Program-made: the position numbers and the translations under genes | In this document: positions 1 through 6,191 of the stretch, piece by piece | How the letters are laid out: every line of letters begins with the position of its first letter | Numbering within the stretch: the first letter of the stretch is position 1 | Source: Ignavibacteriaceae bacterium | Lineage (GTDB): Bacteria; Bacteroidota; Ignavibacteria; Ignavibacteriales; Ignavibacteriaceae | Direction: 5' to 3' | Length of the DNA: 8,364 nt | Assembly (NCBI GenBank): GCA_031292465.1 | Contig: JARLHB010000227.1 | Coordinates: 1 to 8,364, forward strand | Notes under the pieces: generated by a model | The model's database searches: none | Seen by the model: only the letters and a program-made list of their open reading frames with translations | Told to the model about the DNA's origin: nothing

Positions 1-260
1 GCCTGCACTTCAATTGCAAGCGCGGGACATACGCGCGAACAAAGCCCGCATGCAACGCAGCGTTCTTCGCCGTTCCCGTCCAGCACAAGAACCGGGCGGC
101 CCCTGTATGATGCAGGCGGAATAAATTTCTCTTCGGGATATTCCATTGTATACTTAGGCCTAAGCATATTCTTCATTGTAAGCACTAAGCCTTTTACAAT
201 TTCAGGTATGTATATCTTCTCTAAGAACGTTAAATCTTTTTGTCTTTTCTTCACTGCCAT
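1..260 (-). CDS. nuoI: NADH-quinone oxidoreductase subunit I (NuoI), N-terminal part, cut by the window edge
   Basis: This is the 8Fe ferredoxin-like subunit of complex I, which carries electrons from the NuoG/NuoF arm towards the quinone site at the NuoB/NuoD/NuoH interface on the cytoplasmic face of the membrane. Reading the complement from the ATG at 260 gives 86 codons before the edge. The N-terminus (MAVKKRQKDLTFLEKIYIPE) is followed by a short hydrophobic helix (IVKGLVLTMKNML) and a PEEKF...RGRPVL stretch typical of NuoI. Next comes the first 4Fe-4S motif, C68-x2-C71-x2-C74-x3-C78-P. The second CxxCxxCxxxCP motif should lie beyond base 1. The start is supported by GGAG at 266-269 (as CTCC on the plus strand), 5 bases before the ATG. 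The gene lies downstream of nuoH in the usual G-H-I order, although the gap is unusually long (115 bases). Confidence 0.93.
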   Translation of the reverse strand, partial: MAVKKRQKDLTFLEKIYIPEIVKGLVLTMKNMLRPKYTMEYPEEKFIPPASYRGRPVLVLDGNGEERCVACGLCSRVCPALAIEVQ

Positions 261-318
261 CTTAACTCCAGAAATACTCCTGCTTTACTAATCCAATATT
301 GAATCTTTTGACAAAGCC

Positions 319-331
319 GCCCCTTCGGGGC
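319..331 (-). other. Small GC-rich hairpin between nuoH and nuoI
   Basis: GCCCC and GGGGC form a perfect 5-bp stem with a 3-base loop (TTC on plus, GAA on minus). It stands out as GC-rich in an otherwise AT-rich spacer. On the minus transcript it is not followed by a U-run, so it does not look like a normal intrinsic terminator. It could affect mRNA stability or partly attenuate nuoI, but that is a guess. Confidence 0.4.
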
Positions 332-377
332 AATCTTTGATTTTTTGATCTTTCAATCTTTGAATTTTTTAATCTTT
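331..377. repeat. Two tandem copies of a 23-24 bp AT-rich unit at the 3' end of nuoH
   Basis: Bases 331-353 and 354-377 are two adjacent copies of a unit that begins CAATCTTTGA and ends ATCTTT. They differ by one inserted A and one G/A substitution. A looser relative (GAATCTTTTGAC) appears at 301-312. The second copy overlaps the nuoH stop codon (TAA, complement of 376-378). The repeat and the adjacent hairpin fill the 115-base gap between nuoH and nuoI. I see no coding capacity in this gap. Confidence 0.7.
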
Positions 378-1407
378 AAATTTTAAACACCATAATTAAA
401 ACCGCAACCCAAATAATATTAACAAGCGACAGCGGAAACATCACTTTCCAGCCTAAGCTCATTAACTGGTCGTACCTGAACCGCGGCAGGCTCCATCTTA
501 CCCAGATGAAAAAGAATAAAAGTGCGGCTACCTTAACACAAAAAGTAAGAAACGAAATAAGAACGAACATTCCGTTTGAAAGTCCGAAGTTTTCTAAGTA
601 AGGGAAATGCCATCCGCCAAGGTAGAGGGTTACAATCATAGTGCTTGCAATAATCATGTTTGCATATTCCGCCATAAAAAAGCCAGCAAACTTCATACTG
701 CTGTATTCTGTATGATACCCGCCTACAAGTTCAGGTTCGGCTTCAGGTAAATCAAAAGGCAGGCGGTTTGTTTCAGCAAATGCAGAGACAAGAAAAGTAA
801 TAAACCCTATCGGCTGTACTATTGCATTCCACATCCAGCCAGACTGCGCCATTACAATATCCGCCGGCCTTAAAGAGCCTGCCAGCAGCAACACGCCGCC
901 TACGGAAAAACCCATTGATATTTCATAAGAAATCATCTGCGCTGAAGACCTTACTCCGCCAAGCAAAGAATACTTGCTCCCTGATGACCAGCCTGCAAAA
1001 GTAATTGCATAAACGCCTAATGAAGTTAAAGCCAGGACATATAATATCCCTATATTAACATCAGCCACAACAAGAGGAATAGTATAACCGAAAATATTTA
1101 GATCAGGGCCGAAAGGAATAACTGCATACGTTGTAAAAGCTACAAATAATGCCAGTATCGGGGCTAATGTATGAAGAGGCTTATTAGCAGCTTCCGGAAC
1201 TATATCTTCTTTAAGCAAAAGTTTCAGAACATCGGCAAACGACTGAAGAAGCCCATACCAGCCAACACGGTTTGGCCCCACCCTGTTTTGCGCCCATGCA
1301 CTTACCTTTCTCTCAAAGTAAACAAGATAAGTTACAGTAAGCAGCATCAGGCCTAGTACAAAAACTATCTTTATAAGGCAAAAAACTATAATTTCCAATA
1401 TGCTCAT
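376..1407 (-). CDS. nuoH: NADH-quinone oxidoreductase subunit H (NuoH)
   Basis: This is the membrane subunit of complex I that anchors the peripheral arm and forms much of the quinone chamber. At 343 residues it has about the usual NuoH/ND1 length, with roughly eight hydrophobic helices (for example 5-30, 81-99, 118-140, 164-180, 195-210, 247-265, 280-300, 325-341). Family signatures are clear. FERKVSAWAQNRVGPNRVG lies at 31-49, followed by the GLLQSFADVLKLLLKED loop. The acidic quinone-site loop runs from AETNRLPFDLPEAEPE (211-226) through LVGGYHTEYS. A C-terminal WVRWSLPRFRYDQLM lies at 302-316. The ATG at 1407 follows nuoG by 24 bases, and GGAG (complement of 1418-1421) sits 10 bases upstream, slightly far but usable. 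Co-transcription with nuoG is very likely. Nothing looks broken. Confidence 0.97.
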   Translation of the reverse strand: MSILEIIVFCLIKIVFVLGLMLLTVTYLVYFERKVSAWAQNRVGPNRVGWYGLLQSFADVLKLLLKEDIVPEAANKPLHTLAPILALFVAFTTYAVIPFGPDLNIFGYTIPLVVADVNIGILYVLALTSLGVYAITFAGWSSGSKYSLLGGVRSSAQMISYEISMGFSVGGVLLLAGSLRPADIVMAQSGWMWNAIVQPIGFITFLVSAFAETNRLPFDLPEAEPELVGGYHTEYSSMKFAGFFMAEYANMIIASTMIVTLYLGGWHFPYLENFGLSNGMFVLISFLTFCVKVAALLFFFIWVRWSLPRFRYDQLMSLGWKVMFPLSLVNIIWVAVLIMVFKI

Positions 1408-1431
1408 TTAATTAAAGCTCCATATATGCTT

Positions 1432-3114
1432 TTATTTTGCTGTTACAGTATCTATAGGTTTCAATTTAGATTGAGCGCCAAGCTCGCCGATTACATCGTA
1501 ATCCAAACCGCTAAACGCGCCAATAGTTTTAGATATATCGCTAAACACATCTTCTGCCATATTATATTTCAATTTAAATCCCATTAAAACTGCAAGGGAA
1601 GAAATAATCTTCCATGATGATTTTGCATCATACTTATGGCCCTGCGCCCACCTGTCGAAATCAGTGCCGAATTTATCAAGCCTGCTTAAAGCCAGCCCGT
1701 CCAATGAACGGTCTGTTTCAATTGTTGAAACAGCAGGTTTTAATCTTTGCACTCTTCCCTGGAAGTTAACAACTGTTCCGTTTTTTTCGGCATATGTAGC
1801 AGCAGGAAAAACTATATCAGCAAGTGCAGTTGTTTTATTAATATTAGAAGTATGAATAATTAGTAAATCCAACTTAGAAAGGACTTCTTCAATTTCAGGA
1901 TATACAGCCACTATATCATCTTCAATAAGATAAAGTGCCTTTATTTTGCCTTCCTTAATGCCGTCTATAATCCCTTCAAAGTTCAAACCTCCCTGCGCAG
2001 GTTTAACGCCCACTGCTTCAGCACCAAGACTATTAGGAGTTAAATCTTCTTTCCTGAGAATGTTGTCTTCAAAAGCCGGGTCTGTATGTCTTACAAAATC
2101 TATATTCTTTGAACCCAACGCCGAAGCAAACTTTGCAAGCAGATAGTTATCTTCAAGCGTGGCAAATGGGGAACCAATAAAAGCAATTTCCTTAGCGGAA
2201 AATTTTTTCAGTTCTTTTGCAGCTTTATTTAATGCTTCATCCCACTCTGCTTTATCAAGAACGCCTTCTTTCCTTATATAAGCGCCGTCCACTCTGTCTT
2301 CCGCATTTACAAACTTGAATGTATTCAGCCTTCCATGGTCGCACATCCAGTAATTATTAACTTCATCATTCTGGCGGGGAGTAATCCTGAGAATCTGGTT
2401 ATTCCTTACCCACAGTTCTATGTTACATCCGCGGGAACATCCCTGGCAAATTGTTTTATTTGCAGACATGTCCCAGACTCTGGACTTAAACCTAAAGTCC
2501 CTATTGGTTAATGCACCAACCGGACAAATATCCGTAACATTTAATGAATATGGATTATTCAGTTCTTCGCCGGGAAAAGTAACAATAGTAACTCTGTCTC
2601 CTCTTTTGATAAAAGTAAGCTCCGGAGCTTTTGCAATCTCATCGCAAAACCTTATACAGCGGGAGCATGAAATACAACGGTCGCCGTCAAACATAACATA
2701 AGGCCCAAGCGGAACGCGTTTTTCTTTATGATTTTTTTCCTCAACAAAACGGCTCTCACCAACGCTGTGGGAATATGCATAATCCTGAAGTTTGCATTCA
2801 CCTGCTTCATCGCAAATCGGGCAGTCAAGAGGATGATTTATAAGAAGGAATTCCATAACGGCGTTTCTTGCTGCAAGCGCCTTTTCTGATGCTGTATGAA
2901 CTACCATACCTTCTGAGGCAAGCGTTGAACATGCTATTGCCAGCTTAGGCATTTTTTCAATTTCAACTAAACAAACGCGGCAATTACCCGAAACAGACAA
3001 ACTTGGGTGCCAGCAAAAGTGCGGGATATCTATCCCGTGGTCTTTAGCAGCCTGAATAATCGTCTGCCCCTGTTGAAACTCAATCTCTATACCATCTATA
3101 ACTAATTTAGGCAT
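1432..3114 (-). CDS. nuoG: NADH-quinone oxidoreductase subunit G (NuoG), short form with full set of cluster ligands
   Basis: This is the large iron-sulfur subunit of the complex I peripheral arm, which passes electrons from NuoF to NuoI. Cluster ligands are visible in order. A 2Fe-2S (N1b) site uses C34, C45, C48 and C62. The His-ligated 4Fe-4S (N5) site is H94-x3-C98-x2-C101-x5-C107. N4 uses C147-x2-C150-x2-C153 plus C197 (DICPVGAL). An N7-type site uses C223-x2-C226-x3-C230 plus C258. A molybdopterin-oxidoreductase-like domain follows, with the conserved ADIVFPAATYAEKNGT block at 432-447 and GRVQRLKP at 453-460. At 560 residues it is shorter than T. thermophilus Nqo3 or E. coli NuoG (roughly 780-910), with the loss falling in the molybdopterin-like part, not the clusters. 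The ATG at 3114 has AGGAAG 5 bases upstream. The upstream neighbour is ald, not nuoF. Confidence 0.95.
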   Translation of the reverse strand: MPKLVIDGIEIEFQQGQTIIQAAKDHGIDIPHFCWHPSLSVSGNCRVCLVEIEKMPKLAIACSTLASEGMVVHTASEKALAARNAVMEFLLINHPLDCPICDEAGECKLQDYAYSHSVGESRFVEEKNHKEKRVPLGPYVMFDGDRCISCSRCIRFCDEIAKAPELTFIKRGDRVTIVTFPGEELNNPYSLNVTDICPVGALTNRDFRFKSRVWDMSANKTICQGCSRGCNIELWVRNNQILRITPRQNDEVNNYWMCDHGRLNTFKFVNAEDRVDGAYIRKEGVLDKAEWDEALNKAAKELKKFSAKEIAFIGSPFATLEDNYLLAKFASALGSKNIDFVRHTDPAFEDNILRKEDLTPNSLGAEAVGVKPAQGGLNFEGIIDGIKEGKIKALYLIEDDIVAVYPEIEEVLSKLDLLIIHTSNINKTTALADIVFPAATYAEKNGTVVNFQGRVQRLKPAVSTIETDRSLDGLALSRLDKFGTDFDRWAQGHKYDAKSSWKIISSLAVLMGFKLKYNMAEDVFSDISKTIGAFSGLDYDVIGELGAQSKLKPIDTVTAK

Positions 3115-3175
3115 TTAATCTTCCTGCAAATGAGTTTGATTCTATTTCCAATTCCAGCCATTTTGAGACAGGCAT
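3107..3175 (-). CDS. Possible 22-codon leader ORF overlapping the nuoG start
   Basis: On the minus strand an ATG at 3175 opens a 22-codon frame beginning MPVSKWLELE and ending at TAA (3109-3107). It therefore overlaps the first 8 bases of nuoG in another frame. AGGA lies 5 bases before its ATG, within the 3' arm of the hairpin at 3179-3244. The overlap with the next start would suit translational coupling. I recognise no family, and a frame this short can arise by chance, so it is offered only as a candidate leader peptide. It is not an extension of NuoG, whose own start is well supported. Confidence 0.25.
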   Translation of the reverse strand: MPVSKWLELEIESNSFAGRLNA

Positions 3176-3178
3176 AGT

Positions 3179-3244
3179 AATCCTGATCTTACGGCACTAC
3201 CCTTTTACATTAAAGTAAAAATAAGCACCCGTAAGATCAAGATT
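3179..3244 (-). promoter_or_regulatory. Long hairpin in the ald-nuoG gap (16-bp stem, 34-base loop with nested stem)
   Basis: Bases 3179-3194 and 3229-3244 are inverted repeats around TGATCTTACGG/CCGTAAGATCA. The core is 11 bp and perfect. One C/A mismatch in the DNA (3183/3240) becomes a G-U pair in the minus-strand RNA, so the 16-bp stem is continuous in the transcript of this operon. The loop holds a second 6-bp stem, TTTTAC (3203-3208) with GTAAAA (3215-3220). No U-run follows on the minus strand, so it is not a standard intrinsic terminator for ald. It ends 3 bases before the ATG of a possible small ORF and 64 bases before nuoG. It may be an mRNA leader or processing structure, a protein-binding palindrome, or a dispersed palindromic repeat. 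Confidence 0.65.
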
Positions 3245-3288
3245 TTTAAAGAACTTTTATGTGACCGGTTAAACTACCAAATTAATAT

Positions 3289-4404
3289 TTATTTTATTAT
3301 GGAATCAACCGTATGATATTCAAAATCAAACGCATCTGCTACGCCTTTATATGTGATTTTACCGTCAATCATATTCAATCCGAGTTTAATCTCGTTGTTT
3401 GTCTTTACGGCTTTTTCATAACCTTTGTTGGCTATTTCAACAGCATATGGCAGGGTTGCATTTGTTAATGCTAATGTTGATGTATGAGGTACAGCGCCGG
3501 GCATATTTGCCACGCAGTAATGCACTACTCCGTCAATTACAAAAGTCGGATGTTCATGCGTTGTCGGCTTACAGGTCTCTATACATCCGCCCTGGTCAAC
3601 AGATACGTCTATAATTACTGAACCTTCTTTCATAGAAGGAAGCATTTCCCTTCTTACCAATTTTGGTGTTTTTGTCCCGGGAATTAATACTGCGCCTATT
3701 ACAAGATCAGCTTTAGGAAGAGCTGCTGTTATATAGTATTCATTTGACATCATAGTGGTTACATTAGCAGGCATTACATCATCAAGATAGCGAAGCCTGT
3801 ACAAGTTGTTATCAAATATAGTAACCTTAGCGCCGAAACCTGCTGCAATTTTTGCAGCGTTTGTACCTACTATACCGCCGCCAAGTACCAAAACCTCTGC
3901 AGGGCCTGTTCCAGGTACGCCGCCCAATAGAATTCCGCGCCCGCCCATTTCTCTTTCAAGATATTTAGCGCCTTCCTGCGGTGCCATTCTTCCTGCTACT
4001 TCGCTCATTGGTATAAGAAGCGGAAGCGAGCGGTCTGTCTTCTGGACTGTTTCATACGCTATACATATACATTTTGCTTTTATCATTGCATCGGTTAATT
4101 CCTTGTTAGCCGCAAAATGGAAATATGTGAATAAGACCTGCCCTTCTTTAATTAATTTATATTCCGGTTCGACCGGCTCTTTCACTTTCATTATCATGTC
4201 CGCAGCAGAATAAACCTCTTTTGCCGATTTTGCAATTTCAGCGCCATTGGCTTTATATTCTTCATCTGAGAATCCGCTTCCGGCACCTGCATTTGTTTCA
4301 ACAACAACTTTGTGACCGTTTTGAATAAGTGTAGATACGCCAACCGGCAGTAATGCTACTCTGTCTTCACTGGCTTTTATTTCTTTTGGAACACCAACTA
4401 ACAT
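3289..4404 (-). CDS. ald: Alanine dehydrogenase
   Basis: This cytoplasmic enzyme catalyses L-alanine + NAD+ + H2O to pyruvate + NH4+ + NADH, reversibly. Its 371 residues match the family's usual length of about 370. The N-terminus MLVGVPKEIKASEDRVALLP is diagnostic of the Ald/transhydrogenase family. Residues equivalent to the characterised M. tuberculosis enzyme are present: R15, K75 (in MKVKEP), H96 (in YFHFAA) and D270 (in DVSVDQGG). The Rossmann glycine motif GGGIVG is at 175-180, with D198 in the position that binds the NAD ribose. The conserved NMPGAVPHTSTLALTNATLP lies at 300-319. I prefer Ald over the transhydrogenase alpha subunit because the protein is complete at 371 residues and keeps the catalytic K75/H96 pair. 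The ATG at 4404 has AGAGGT 5 bases upstream. It starts 22 bases after the M16 peptidase stop, so the two probably share a transcript. Confidence 0.96.
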   Translation of the reverse strand: MLVGVPKEIKASEDRVALLPVGVSTLIQNGHKVVVETNAGAGSGFSDEEYKANGAEIAKSAKEVYSAADMIMKVKEPVEPEYKLIKEGQVLFTYFHFAANKELTDAMIKAKCICIAYETVQKTDRSLPLLIPMSEVAGRMAPQEGAKYLEREMGGRGILLGGVPGTGPAEVLVLGGGIVGTNAAKIAAGFGAKVTIFDNNLYRLRYLDDVMPANVTTMMSNEYYITAALPKADLVIGAVLIPGTKTPKLVRREMLPSMKEGSVIIDVSVDQGGCIETCKPTTHEHPTFVIDGVVHYCVANMPGAVPHTSTLALTNATLPYAVEIANKGYEKAVKTNNEIKLGLNMIDGKITYKGVADAFDFEYHTVDSIIK

Positions 4405-4426
4405 ATTGTACCTCTTTTTTTTTCAG

Positions 4427-5683
4427 CTATGCCGCTGATTTTAATAATGTATTTTTTGATTTTATTATTAATTTGATGAAGGACTTCTCATCGAGAAGTT
4501 CATTTGCAGCTTCAAGGATGTTTTCCCTGGTTACCGCATCTATATCTTTTATAGCTTCATCTATGGATTTTATTCTGTTAAAATATAATTCCGATTGCGC
4601 CATCCGCATCATCCTGTTTGATGTGCCTTCAAGGCTTAACAACAGGCTTCCTTTTATAGACTCTTTTGCCTTATTTAATTCCCTTTCGGAAATCTTAGTT
4701 TCCTGTATCTTCTTAAACTCTTTCAATACAATGGAGATTGCTTTATCCATCATTTTTTCATTTGTAGAAAAATACACGCCAAACGTTGAAATATCGTAAA
4801 ACGAATTTAAAAATGAGTTAATCTGATAGGCGATTCCGTTTTTTTCCCTTACAGACTGGAACAGCCGTGAACTGCTCCCCTCACCTAATATTTGTGAAAG
4901 TACATTTACAATAGTCCTTTTGTCATCTTTATAACCGTAAGTGTCCTTGCCGATTATCACGTGAACCTGCTGAATTTCTTTATCAATTACCTCAAGCTTT
5001 GCAACGGAATTACTCAATTTGCAGTCATCCCTCTTAATATCAGAGATGCCTAAGTCCGTTTTAATATATTTATCTGTAAATTTTAATAATTTTTCATGAT
5101 CAACTGCGCCTGAGGCTGCAATAACCAGACGGTCAAAGCCGTATTTCTCTTTTACAAACCTGAACAAATCCTTTTGTGAAAATTTCTTTAAGTTATTTTC
5201 TATCCCTATTATAGGCATGCACAAACTGTTCCCGGCAAAAATAAGCTCTTCAAATTTATCAAATATCAGCTCTTCGGGATTATCTTCAATATCGTACAGT
5301 TCATCAATCACCACGCTTGATTCTTTTTTCATTTCCACCGGTTTAAATGCCGGCTGCTGAATCATATCGGAAAGCACATCAAAAGTTTTTTCAATATGTT
5401 TTTCAAGTCCCCGGCCGTAATAGCAGGTATTTTCTTTTGAAGTAAAAGCATTCAGGTATCCGCCGAAAGACTCAATATCCACAGCAATCTTTTTTGCAGA
5501 GCGCTTTTTTGTCCCCTTAAACAACATATGCTCAATAAAATGAGTTATGCCGTTATTTTCGGGTATTTCATCCCTGGAGCCCACGTTAAACCAGAATCCG
5601 AGTGAAAAGGATTTTATGTAAGGTATCGTCTCTGAAATTACTTTTATTCCGTTAGGAAGGATAGTTTTATTATATTGATTCAA
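4427..5683 (-). CDS. M16 family zinc metallopeptidase (processing-peptidase-like), TTG start
   Basis: This is a putative zinc endopeptidase of the M16B group, related to mitochondrial processing peptidase beta and bacterial YmxG/MlpA-like proteins. The inverted zinc motif is H48-F-I-E51-H52 within HFIEHMLFKGT. The distal glutamate ligand is E128 in VVIDELYDIEDNP. The C-terminal half carries the conserved SSRLFQSVREKNGIAY segment (271-286), with the Arg (R273) and Tyr (Y286) typical of this group. Length 418 is normal. There is no signal peptide, so it should be cytoplasmic. The start is TTG at 5683: an in-frame TAA lies seven codons upstream, and the first internal ATG codes for M53, inside the zinc motif. 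The N-terminus (NKTILPNGIKVISETIP) begins as M16B proteins usually do. No clear Shine-Dalgarno precedes the TTG. It stops with TAG 22 bases before ald. The physiological substrate is unknown. Confidence 0.94.
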   Translation of the reverse strand: MNQYNKTILPNGIKVISETIPYIKSFSLGFWFNVGSRDEIPENNGITHFIEHMLFKGTKKRSAKKIAVDIESFGGYLNAFTSKENTCYYGRGLEKHIEKTFDVLSDMIQQPAFKPVEMKKESSVVIDELYDIEDNPEELIFDKFEELIFAGNSLCMPIIGIENNLKKFSQKDLFRFVKEKYGFDRLVIAASGAVDHEKLLKFTDKYIKTDLGISDIKRDDCKLSNSVAKLEVIDKEIQQVHVIIGKDTYGYKDDKRTIVNVLSQILGEGSSSRLFQSVREKNGIAYQINSFLNSFYDISTFGVYFSTNEKMMDKAISIVLKEFKKIQETKISERELNKAKESIKGSLLLSLEGTSNRMMRMAQSELYFNRIKSIDEAIKDIDAVTRENILEAANELLDEKSFIKLIIKSKNTLLKSAA

Positions 5684-5722
5684 GTCTGTTTTTTTCTTTG
5701 ATTAGGCTAAAAATATCAGGTA

Positions 5723-5751
5723 AATATAGAGAAATGGGTATCTGTAGTCAA
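5723..5751 (-). promoter_or_regulatory. Sigma70-like promoter upstream of the M16 peptidase-ald unit
   Basis: On the minus strand TTGACT (complement of 5746-5751) is followed, after exactly 17 bases, by TATATT (complement of 5723-5728). Each hexamer matches the consensus at five of six positions. Transcription would begin near 5716, giving a leader of about 33 bases before the TTG start at 5683. Bacteroidota housekeeping promoters often use a different consensus (TAnnTTTG at -7), so its use depends on the true lineage. Confidence 0.5.
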
Positions 5752-5874
5752 GGAAAGCTTGTATATGATGGGCTTTATCAACTGCTATTTTCAGTCTTTT
5801 TTGTAATTATTTAAAATACTTAATATGTTTGATTTTTTTAATGGTTAATGCTACAAGCCTAAAATAATACTACA

Positions 5875-5892
5875 AATATTACGAATAACATT
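5875..5892 (-). terminator. Weak AT-rich hairpin after the second T9SS protein, possible terminator
   Basis: On the minus strand AATGTTA-TTCG-TAATATT can fold into a 7-bp stem (one G-U pair) with a UUCG tetraloop. It lies 34 bases past the stop at 5926 and is followed by a T-rich but interrupted stretch. The stem is almost all A-U, so it would be weak. The position between a finished gene and the next promoter is suitable. The remainder of the gap (5684-5925) shows no coding potential. Confidence 0.3.
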
Positions 5893-5925
5893 AATTGTAA
5901 AAAGAGACAATATAGATGCTGTTAC

Positions 5926-6191
5926 TTATTTAAGCAGAATCATTTTACTGCTTAATATATTATTCCCAAACTTCAACCTGTATAAATAAATTCCGCTGGA
6001 AAGTTCTTTATTCGTTTGTTTACTATTAAACATTACAGAGTGTTTTCCTGCCGGCTGCATTTCATTTACAAGGGCTGTTATTTCTCTTCCCAGCACGTCA
6101 TATATTTTCAATTGCACCAAACCCAACTTTGGAATTTCATAAGATATTGTTGTTGAGGGATTGAATGGATTTGGAAAATTCTGATTAAGTA
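5926..6191 (-). repeat. T9SS sorting-domain coding repeat, copy 1
   Basis: This copy aligns without gaps to 7330-7595 at a constant offset of 1404 bases, right up to the shared stop codon position. Bases 6045-6156 match 7449-7560 at 111 of 112 positions, the only difference being at 6125/7529. A further perfect run covers 5984-6012. At the protein level I count 76 identical residues in the last 89. Confidence 0.9.

Noticed and set aside
3195..3240. A possible promoter for nuoG starting at TTGATC (minus strand)
   Set aside because: The best -10 candidates at 16-18 bases spacing (such as TACTTT) match the consensus poorly. The sequence is also part of the inverted repeat, so I do not call it.
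3806..4213. A 135-codon plus-strand open frame antisense to ald
   Set aside because: It is fully inside a clear alanine dehydrogenase, is low-complexity (Pro/Ser-rich), and has no ribosome site or family likeness.
4353..4799. A 148-codon plus-strand open frame antisense to the M16 peptidase and the start of ald
   Set aside because: It overlaps two well-supported genes, resembles no family, and its composition is what the complement of those genes gives.
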